Assembly: GCA_964535545.1 (NCBI GenBank) | Contig: CAZHUT010000023.1 | Span: 1 to 13,094 of the forward strand | Direction: 5' to 3' | Source of the DNA: DALYCO01 sp964535545 | Lineage (GTDB): Bacteria; Patescibacteriota; Minisyncoccia; Phycocordibacterales; UBA9973 | DNA: 13,094 nt | Part shown: in pieces, positions 7,188-11,702 of the stretch | How positions within the stretch are numbered: the stretch's first letter is position 1 | How the letters are laid out: every line of letters starts with the position of its first letter | The notes under the pieces: generated by a model | What the model was told of the DNA's origin: nothing | Seen by the model: only the letters and a program-made list of their open reading frames with translations | Database searches by the model: none | Position numbers and translations under genes: made by a program

Positions 7188-7199
7188 GTTATAAGCTAT

Positions 7200-7670
7200 A
7201 TGGCAGAAAAACAAGAAAAAGATTCACGAGTATATGAACTCGCGTATCTCTTTGTGCCGCTTTTGACTGAAGAGACAGTTGCTGCATCATTCGGCAACCT
7301 CAAAGCTCTCCTCGAAAAGCACGGTGCAACTTTCATTGGCGAAGAAATGCCAAAGATGATGGATCTCGCATACCAGATGAGCCGCATCATTGAAAACAAG
7401 AAGACCTGGTTCGATAATGGGTACTTCGGTTGGATCAAGTTCGAAATCGATCCATCAGAACTCGCAGCTATCGAAGAAGTCTTGAAGCGCGATGAACAGA
7501 TCATCCGCTACATGACACTCAAGACGGTCCGCGAAAACACTATGGCGTCAAAGAAGCCGTTGCGTGAATACCGAAAGCGCACAGCAGAGAAGTCAGAATC
7601 TGGCGAACCTGCTCCTGAAATGAACAAGGAGGAGGTAGACAAGCAGATTGACGCTCTCGTCACTGAATAG
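7200..7670 (+). CDS. rpsF: 30S ribosomal protein S6
   Basis: S6 binds, with S18, the central domain of 16S rRNA in the 30S platform. The ferredoxin-like fold is readable: the first strand in YELAYLFVP (residues 12-20), helix 1 (about 23-41), LAYQM, the strand YFGWIKFEIDP, helix 2 (SELAAIEEVLKRD), and the last strand QIIRYMTLKT. At 156 residues it is longer than a bare S6 domain. The extra part is a charged C-terminal extension (about 113-156, KPLREYRKRTAEKSESGEP and on), which is common and variable in this family. It has no Shine-Dalgarno sequence. It is the first gene of rpsF-ssb-rpsR and is probably controlled by the leader just upstream. Confidence 0.96.
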   Translation: MAEKQEKDSRVYELAYLFVPLLTEETVAASFGNLKALLEKHGATFIGEEMPKMMDLAYQMSRIIENKKTWFDNGYFGWIKFEIDPSELAAIEEVLKRDEQIIRYMTLKTVRENTMASKKPLREYRKRTAEKSESGEPAPEMNKEEVDKQIDALVTE

Positions 7671-7688
7671 GCCGCAGGTCCCCGTTTG

Positions 7689-7702
7689 CTGACTATTGTC
7701 AG
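7689..7702 (+). other. Small hairpin between rpsF and ssb
   Basis: CTGAC (7689-7693), TATT loop, GTCAG (7698-7702) in the 99-base gap between rpsF and ssb. An alternative fold pairs the flanking CCCC and TGCT with AGCA and GGGG (7709-7716). There is no T-run, so it is not a terminator. It may be an RNA processing or stability site, or chance. Confidence 0.35.
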
Positions 7703-7724
7703 ACCACTAGCAGGGGGATATACT
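7696..7724 (+). promoter_or_regulatory. Possible internal promoter for ssb-rpsR
   Basis: TTGTCA (7696-7701), 17-base spacer, TATACT (7719-7724); each hexamer differs from consensus at one position. Transcription would start near 7731, about 39 bases before the ssb ATG, letting ssb be made independently of the rpsF attenuator. Confidence 0.5.
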
Positions 7725-7769
7725 GGATAGGTACTCATCAATGTAATTAAGTAACCAAAAGAGAAATAT

Positions 7770-7873
7770 ATGTATATCAACAAAGTCACTATTTTAGGAA
7801 ACCTTACTCGCGACCCAGAACTTCGCGCACTTCCATCAGGTATCAAAGTAGCAAGCTTCTCGCTTGCAACTAA
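7770..7873 (+). CDS. ssb: Single-stranded DNA-binding protein, 5' part (cut by gap)
   Basis: Only the first 34 codons are present; the sequence then runs into 100 N. MYINKVTILGNLTRDPELR, then a Gly before KVASFSLAT, is the N-terminus of the SSB OB fold, with the first two strands of the ssDNA-binding barrel. SSB coats single-stranded DNA in replication and repair. Its place between rpsF and rpsR is the classic bacterial order. The remaining domain and C-terminal tail cannot be seen. The open frame that appears to continue past the Ns into 7974-8021 is not SSB: that part is the end of rpsR. Confidence 0.93.
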
Positions 7874-7973
7874 NNNNNNNNNNNNNNNNNNNNNNNNNNN
7901 NNNNNNNNNNNNNNNNNNNNNNNNNNNNNNNNNNNNNNNNNNNNNNNNNNNNNNNNNNNNNNNNNNNNNNNNN
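7874..7973. other. Assembly gap (100 N)
   Basis: Exactly 100 N, the customary placeholder for a scaffold gap of unknown length. It must hold the rest of ssb and most of rpsR, so the true missing length is likely several hundred bases rather than 100. Confidence 0.95.
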
Positions 7974-8021
7974 ATCAAGCGATCACGATTTATGGGATTG
8001 CTCCCATTCGTGGCGAACTAA
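7974..8021 (+). CDS. rpsR: 30S ribosomal protein S18, C-terminal end (cut by gap)
   Basis: Fifteen codons after the gap read IKRSRFMGLLPFVAN and stop at TAA. This matches the C-terminus of S18, where E. coli has AIKRARYLSLLPYTDRHQ: the basic KR-R, then LLP and an aromatic residue are conserved. S18 pairs with S6 in the 30S platform. The gene order rpsF-ssb-rpsR predicts exactly this gene here, and a strong terminator follows 9 bases after the stop. The 5' part is in the assembly gap. Confidence 0.88.
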   Translation: MKRSRFMGLLPFVAN

Positions 8022-8030
8022 TGTGCTGAT

Positions 8031-8058
8031 AAAAACCCCTCGTCACCGAGGGGTTTTT
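8031..8058 (+). terminator. Terminator of the rpsF operon
   Basis: AAAAACCCCTCG (8031-8042) pairs perfectly with CGAGGGGTTTTT (8047-8058) around a TCAC loop, ending in five T. It can also act on the other strand. Confidence 0.93.
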
Positions 8059-8081
8059 ATGTTTGAGGGGTCATCACTCTT

Positions 8082-8134
8082 TAATTACATGTAGCATGTA
8101 TTGTATACTATACAATACATGCTACATGTAATTA
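8082..8134. repeat. 53-base palindrome with a single central base
   Basis: Two 26-base arms (8082-8107 and 8109-8134) are perfectly complementary around C8108. Each arm begins TAATTACATGTAGCATGTA; the hexamer CATGTA and its complement TACATG recur four times in all. The centre is TATACTATA, which gives a -10-like TATACT (8104-8109) and the mirror TATAGT on the other strand. It sits after the rpsR terminator and 18 bases before the next ATG. No T-run follows, so it is not a normal terminator. It could be an operator or a mobile or replication-related hairpin; function unknown. Confidence 0.9.
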
Positions 8135-8152
8135 TTAATCTAGGTTGTATTT

Positions 8153-8566
8153 ATGGAAGTCATTGCAGAAGATAAAAAAGAAATTCTCAGTGCTATTTTA
8201 AAAATAAAAGGGATGTTGGATGCCAAAGACACCGCAAGCTTTTTGCTGTTTTTGAAACAAGTTGCAGCTGTCGATCCTACGGGTGATATAACTGAAGAAA
8301 CGATACAAGAAGCAAGTGCTGACACAGAGACTCTAGGCAGTTTAATGGAGGTACTAAGCGAGAAGTATAAGCCTTTTACTGAAGAATTGATTAATGCTCC
8401 AGAGGCGAAGTGGAGCTTTGATGGATCAAAAGCGACTTTCGAGATTGAAGTTTCAAATCCTGATACTATCAAGAATGGTATTACCTTCAAAGGAGGCACT
8501 TCAATTCTTCGCTTTAAAGCCCAAAAAAGTAATAACACTTGGATTCTGATACCATCAGTTTTTTAA
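8153..8566 (+). CDS. Unknown protein, possibly alpha+beta (NTF2-like) fold
   Basis: A 137-residue protein I do not recognise. The N-terminal half looks helical (KKEILSAILKIKGMLDAK, TASFLLFLKQVAA) and acidic through about residue 80. The C-terminal half looks like an antiparallel sheet: AKWSFDG, KATFEIEVS, GITFKGG, STILRFKA-like strands, and a final NTWILIPSVF. Helices followed by a sheet ending in a WxLIP strand recall NTF2-like or DUF4878-type domains; this is only a fold guess. No signal peptide or membrane segment is seen. It is a single-gene unit: a 53-base palindrome lies just upstream and a perfect terminator hairpin just downstream. Only a partial AGG lies before the ATG. The DNA is AT-rich relative to the neighbouring ribosomal genes. 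Confidence 0.72.
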   Translation: MEVIAEDKKEILSAILKIKGMLDAKDTASFLLFLKQVAAVDPTGDITEETIQEASADTETLGSLMEVLSEKYKPFTEELINAPEAKWSFDGSKATFEIEVSNPDTIKNGITFKGGTSILRFKAQKSNNTWILIPSVF

Positions 8567-8572
8567 ATGTTG

Positions 8573-8615
8573 TAATAAAAAACACTTCTCATTGTTCGAG
8601 AAGTGTTTTTTATTA
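8573..8615. terminator. Shared bidirectional terminator
   Basis: A perfect 18-base stem: 8573-8590 pairs with 8598-8615 around a 7-base loop. The core is ACACTTCTC/GAGAAGTGT flanked by A-run and T-run, so it terminates the 8153 gene on one strand and efp (stop at 8623) on the other. Confidence 0.92.
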
Positions 8616-8622
8616 TAGGATA

Positions 8623-9207
8623 CTAACTTACTCGTTCGTAGTATTCGCCAGTTTCAGTGTTTACTCGGATCGTTTCACCTGCTTCGATGAAGAGGGGAAC
8701 GTTCACGACCGCACCGTTTTCGAGCGTTACTGGCTTGTTGCCGCCAGAAGCTGTGTTTCCTTTGATTGCTGGAGGAGCATCCTTGATGAGGAAGTCCATC
8801 TTGATCGGAAGCTTCACGCCGATAGTCTGTTCTTCACCGTCGTTGTCGAAGATGAGGGCAGTACAGATGACATTTTCCTTGAGGAACTTGAGTGTGTTTT
8901 CGCCAAGAATCTTTTCTTCGAGTTTAAAGCGGTTCTTTGGATCGTTTGGATCTGCGAACCAGTATTCTCCGCGGTTTGCGTAGAGGAACTTAATTTCTCG
9001 CTTCTCGATTTCTGCTTCTTCTACGGTGTCTGAGCCCTGGAATGTTTCGTTGTATGTTCGGCCGCCAACCAAGCTCTTAAGCTTTGTCTGGTTTTGAGGC
9101 TTTCGCTGCTGTGTGCGGGCTACATGAGCTTCCAACACTTCGCATGGCTCACCGTTGTAGACGATGATTTTGCCTTCTTTGATTTCGTTGTATTCGAGTA
9201 ATGCCAT
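8623..9207 (-). CDS. efp: Elongation factor P with atypical tip loop
   Basis: EF-P enters stalled ribosomes between the P and E sites and helps form peptide bonds at polyproline stretches. At 194 residues it has the three-barrel layout: KOW-like domain I (about 1-65, with NGEP at 18-21), OB domain II (about 66-130), and OB domain III with the family's C-terminal signature (NGAVVNVPLFIEAGETIRV, then TGEYYERV). Domain I lines up with E. coli EF-P without gaps from residue 19 to 43. At the tip, where E. coli has PGKGQA with the modified K34, this protein has T32-Q-Q34-R-K36-P, so residue 34 is Gln. The lysine at 36 or arginine at 35 may reach the peptidyl-transferase centre instead. No modification gene is in the window. 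It has its own promoter and a shared terminator. Confidence 0.96.
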   Translation of the reverse strand: MALLEYNEIKEGKIIVYNGEPCEVLEAHVARTQQRKPQNQTKLKSLVGGRTYNETFQGSDTVEEAEIEKREIKFLYANRGEYWFADPNDPKNRFKLEEKILGENTLKFLKENVICTALIFDNDGEEQTIGVKLPIKMDFLIKDAPPAIKGNTASGGNKPVTLENGAVVNVPLFIEAGETIRVNTETGEYYERVS

Positions 9208-9243
9208 AACTGATCTATGTATTTCTACCTTTTAATGCCTTGC

Positions 9244-9272
9244 ATTCTAGCCCAAATAGGGCAAAAAGTCCA
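9244..9272 (-). promoter_or_regulatory. efp: Probable efp promoter
   Basis: Minus strand TGGACT (9272-9267), 17-base spacer, TAGAAT (9249-9244). The start would be near 9237, giving a leader of about 30 bases. The spacer contains a GCCC-tattt-GGGC inverted repeat (9250-9262) that could be an operator or chance. Confidence 0.5.
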
Positions 9273-9290
9273 TCAGAGACAAAGTAAGTA

Positions 9291-9318
9291 TTGACTTAGG
9301 CTGCTTTTAATATATGAT
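9291..9318 (+). promoter_or_regulatory. Promoter of the 9359 gene
   Basis: TTGACT (9291-9296), 16-base spacer, TATGAT (9313-9318), each one base off consensus. The transcript would start near 9325, about 34 bases before the ATG. It is divergent from the efp promoter. Confidence 0.6.
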
Positions 9319-9358
9319 TACACTAACTTTTGTTTAACACGTCAATAAAACATTTGTA

Positions 9359-9877
9359 ATGGAAGAAGTGGTCAGACATAGAATATTTGAAGGCCAAGTT
9401 AAAAACGGTCCCTCGCAAATATCAAATTACCCGACTCTTTTGGAAAGATTCAACGATTTGGATAGAACAACACAAAAACTTATCCTCTTGCTTGAATTTC
9501 CCATAGGGAAACATACTCGCAGAAAGAAGCACCCATTTGAAGGTTACTTTGCTGTGATACAAATCTACATTAAGTTTCTGGAAGCATTTCATGCTGCCAA
9601 TTACTTTTCATTAATTGCACCAATCTGTAATCTGATGGAGATTCGGCCACTCAAATGGCTTGACTCTACAATGAGGCAGGTGATTGTGCTTGATGAAAAA
9701 TTTGTTGAATTGGAAAAAGCCGCAAATATTGCGTTACTTGAAGCCAGGTTGTATAAACGTACCACCAAAACACCCGAGTTCGATGCTCGAATTTTAATGG
9801 AACAAGAAGCTTTATCTAAGCTTTTGAAAGATATTTCTTCTGGATGCGAACACGTTCGTAGTATTATTGAAAAATAA
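9359..9877 (+). CDS. Unknown, mainly helical protein
   Basis: A 172-residue protein I do not recognise. It reads as almost all helix: TLLERFNDLDRTTQKLILLLEF (about 26-47), then a basic turn with HTRRKKHPF (52-60). Long amphipathic helices follow, including FAVIQIYIKFLEAFHAA and the coiled-coil-like DEKFVELEKAANIALLEARL (about 112-131), and a last helix ending in EHVRSIIEK. No signal peptide or clear membrane segment is present, though residues 64-95 are rather hydrophobic. It stands alone, with its own near-consensus promoter and a terminator shared with recA. The DNA is more AT-rich than the adjoining efp and recA, which is compatible with acquired or fast-evolving accessory content. No function is proposed. 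Confidence 0.72.
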   Translation: MEEVVRHRIFEGQVKNGPSQISNYPTLLERFNDLDRTTQKLILLLEFPIGKHTRRKKHPFEGYFAVIQIYIKFLEAFHAANYFSLIAPICNLMEIRPLKWLDSTMRQVIVLDEKFVELEKAANIALLEARLYKRTTKTPEFDARILMEQEALSKLLKDISSGCEHVRSIIEK

Positions 9878-9907
9878 GTCAGATACAACCAAAAGGGATA
9901 TAGAAAA

Positions 9908-9941
9908 ACAAAATGCCCGCATATACTGCAGGCATTTTTTT
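9908..9941. terminator. Bidirectional terminator between the 9359 gene and recA
   Basis: AAAATGCC (9910-9917) pairs with GGCATTTT (9931-9938), with an inner GC-pair step, followed by a run of T to 9941. The A-rich left side gives a U-tract on the minus strand, serving recA (stop at 9956). Confidence 0.88.
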
Positions 9942-9955
9942 ATTACATATGTATT

Positions 9956-11002
9956 TTATTCTCCTGCACTCGAGACCTGAATCTCTCCGAAACGGGCGCG
10001 GATTTCTTTCTCGAGTTCCTTAGTTACCTTAGGATTCTCTTTGAGCCAAGTTCGGGTTGCATCATAGCCGCGGCCCATTGGAACTTTTTCGCCTTCCTTG
10101 TTTCGGTAGCTATAGGATGAACCTGATTTTTCGATTGTGCCGAGCTTTTCACCGAGAGCCATCATTTCACCTTCGCGAGAAATACCTTCGCCATAGATGA
10201 TATCGAATTCAGTCTGCTTGAATGGAGCAGCCACCTTGTTCTTTACAACCTTTACGCGTGTGCGGCCACCAACAACTTCTTCACCTTTCTTGATCTGAGC
10301 GATGCGGCGGATGTCGAGACGGACAGATGAGTAGAACTTCAATGCCTTTCCGCCCGGAGTTGTTTCTGGATTGCCGAACATGACGCCGATTTGCATGCGG
10401 ATCTGGTTGATGAAAATGACAGTCGTCTTTGAACGGGCAACAATAGCTGTGAGCTTTCGGAGCGCTTGAGACATCAGACGAGCCTGTTTACCCATGTGCT
10501 GCTGGCCCATTTCTCCTTCAATTTCGTCTTTTGGAGTGAGGGCTGCCACTGAGTCAACAACGACGACATCGATCTTTCCTGAACGGACGAGCGATTCGCA
10601 GATTTCGAGACCCTGTTCGCCTGTATCTGGCTGAGCAATCAAGAGCTCATTGATGTTTACACCAAGGTTCTTTGCGTAGACTGGATCCATGGCGTGTTCT
10701 GCGTCGATATATGCACAGACGCCTCCAGTTTTCTGGGCCTCAGCGACAATATGAAGGGCAAGCGTGGTCTTACCAGAAGATTCTGGTCCGAAGATTTCGA
10801 TGATACGTCCTCGTGGAACGCCACCGATACCGAGGGCCATATCGAGTCCGAGTGAACCAGTAGAAATAACACTGATGTCTACTTTTGGAGCATCGCCGAG
10901 TTTCATGATTGCACCTTCGCCGAATTTGGTCTGGATTGACTTGATTGTTGCGTCAATTTCTCCACCCATTTCTTTCTTTGGTTTTTCTTTCTTTTTAATC
11001 AT
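9956..11002 (-). CDS. recA: Recombinase RecA
   Basis: RecA forms ATP-dependent filaments on single-stranded DNA, drives homologous strand exchange, and triggers LexA-type self-cleavage where such repressors exist. At 348 residues it is full length. Walker A is G72-PESSGKTT; the catalytic glutamate is E102 in YIDAEHAMDP; Walker B is VVVVD150. Loop L1 is around GEMGQQHMGKQARLMSQALRKL, with QQ replacing the more usual DS. Loop L2 runs through NQIRMQIGVMFGNPETTPGGKALKFY. The N-terminus is lysine-rich (MIKKKEKPKK) before the polymerisation motif. The start is ATG 11002, without a Shine-Dalgarno sequence. It lies 55 bases after the anchored Ig-like gene, and the gap holds a perfect 8-base inverted repeat. 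There is no clear separate promoter, so it may be co-transcribed from 11502-11531. Confidence 0.98.
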   Translation of the reverse strand: MIKKKEKPKKEMGGEIDATIKSIQTKFGEGAIMKLGDAPKVDISVISTGSLGLDMALGIGGVPRGRIIEIFGPESSGKTTLALHIVAEAQKTGGVCAYIDAEHAMDPVYAKNLGVNINELLIAQPDTGEQGLEICESLVRSGKIDVVVVDSVAALTPKDEIEGEMGQQHMGKQARLMSQALRKLTAIVARSKTTVIFINQIRMQIGVMFGNPETTPGGKALKFYSSVRLDIRRIAQIKKGEEVVGGRTRVKVVKNKVAAPFKQTEFDIIYGEGISREGEMMALGEKLGTIEKSGSSYSYRNKEGEKVPMGRGYDATRTWLKENPKVTKELEKEIRARFGEIQVSSAGE

Positions 11003-11022
11003 ACAGTTGCGTTATTCAAGAA

Positions 11023-11040
11023 CGGGAATAGGTATTCCCG
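11023..11040. promoter_or_regulatory. Inverted repeat upstream of recA
   Basis: CGGGAATA (11023-11030), GG, TATTCCCG (11033-11040): a perfect 8-base inverted repeat ending 20 bases before the recA ATG. It has no T-run, so it is not a terminator. It could be an operator (SOS-like) or a hairpin in the mRNA leader. It does not match the E. coli (CTGT-N8-ACAG) or B. subtilis (CGAAC-N4-GTTCG) LexA boxes. Confidence 0.5.
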
Positions 11041-11057
11041 ATACGTCATAACAGTAA

Positions 11058-11468
11058 TTAATTGATAATAGTTTCCGGTTCGTTGGTCTGTGGAGGCGGT
11101 GGAATGTTCACAGCAGTCTGTGAGGTCGGTGTGTGATATGTGTAGAGTGTTTCAGATTTTGTTTTGCCAAATGAATCAGTTGAAGCAACAGTGATGACAT
11201 TCAAACCTGGAAGTAGTGCGACTGATTCTGAAAATGATCCTGATGCATCGAGCGGAGCAGTGCGTCCGTTGATAGTGAGTGCTCGCGCATGATCTGCGGA
11301 GCCTGAAAGATTGAGCACAGGAGAGTCGATGTTTGATGAGATTGGAGCTACGCTAAGTGATGAGCCAAAAAGCACATTCCGTCCCTGAAACAGGCCGTAC
11401 GAAACTAACACTACCAGAAATGTTATACCACCTCCGATGGTGAGTATTTTCTTTAGATCTTCACGCAT
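11058..11468 (-). CDS. Membrane-anchored protein with an Ig-like domain
   Basis: A 136-residue protein with a short basic cytoplasmic start (MREDLKK), one membrane helix (about residues 9-28), and an outside part. Residues about 48-110 look like a bacterial Ig-like/glucodextranase-B type beta-sandwich, as judged from SPVLNLSGSADHARALTING, then LPGLNVITVASTDSFGK. The tail (about 112-136) is rich in Pro, Thr and Gln (IPPPPQTNEP). No lipobox is present. It is probably a surface or envelope protein; no ligand can be inferred. Unlike most genes here, it has a clear AAGGAG (11488-11483), though 14 bases from the ATG, with a GAGG closer in. A promoter lies upstream. It sits between ftsK and recA. 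Confidence 0.75.
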   Translation of the reverse strand: MREDLKKILTIGGGITFLVVLVSYGLFQGRNVLFGSSLSVAPISSNIDSPVLNLSGSADHARALTINGRTAPLDASGSFSESVALLPGLNVITVASTDSFGKTKSETLYTYHTPTSQTAVNIPPPPQTNEPETIIN

Positions 11469-11501
11469 ATCCTCATCTGCATCTCCTTAAGAGACATGTC
11501 C

Positions 11502-11531
11502 ATTATCGCATGTTTTTTGAAACAATACCAA
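11502..11531 (-). promoter_or_regulatory. Extended -10 promoter upstream of the Ig-like gene and recA
   Basis: Minus strand TTGGTA (11531-11526), 18-base spacer ending in TGC, and GATAAT (11507-11502): an extended -10 (TGnGATAAT) one base off consensus. It would start transcripts near 11495, about 27 bases before ATG 11468. Confidence 0.55.
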
Positions 11532-11573
11532 CTGTGGATTACTCCAAAAAGTGCCTTAAATTTAAGTGTTTTT

Positions 11574-11695
11574 AAAAGGGGGCCGGTTTGGATCGTTTCC
11601 TCACCCCTCAAAGGGTCCGTTGTGGCTGCATTCACGGACGTCATGCGACTCGGCCCCGGTTGAGGGGTTCGGCTCCGATCCAAACCGGCCCCTTT
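11574..11695. repeat. Large GC-rich inverted repeat after ftsK
   Basis: A nested fold of about 120 bases. The outer arms 11575-11595 and 11677-11696 pair over 20 bases with one bulged G (GGCCGGTTTGGATCG against CGATCCAAACCGGCC). Inside, ACCCCTCAA (11602-11610) pairs with TTGAGGGGT (11660-11668). Innermost, GTCCGT (11615-11620) pairs with ACGGAC (11634-11639). The 234-base gap between ftsK and the Ig-like gene is mostly this element. On the minus strand it begins about 7 bases after the ftsK stop and ends CCCCCTTTT, so it could work as an elaborate terminator. It is much more GC-rich than its surroundings. It could also be a structured RNA or a dispersed repeat. Confidence 0.8.
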
Positions 11696-11702
11696 CAGGT
11701 AA

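Noticed and set aside
8539..9033. Long plus-strand frame (164 codons) antisense to efp.
   Set aside because: It overlaps the well-recognised efp, includes the shared terminator and has no family-like sequence.
10983..11060. A standard LexA (SOS) box before recA.
   Set aside because: Neither CTGT-N8-ACAG nor CGAAC-N4-GTTCG occurs; only the different CGGGAATA inverted repeat is present.
11453..11683. A 76-codon minus-strand frame between ftsK and the Ig-like gene.
   Set aside because: It lies across the large inverted repeat and the promoter of the next gene and overlaps that gene out of frame; its sequence shows no protein-like pattern.
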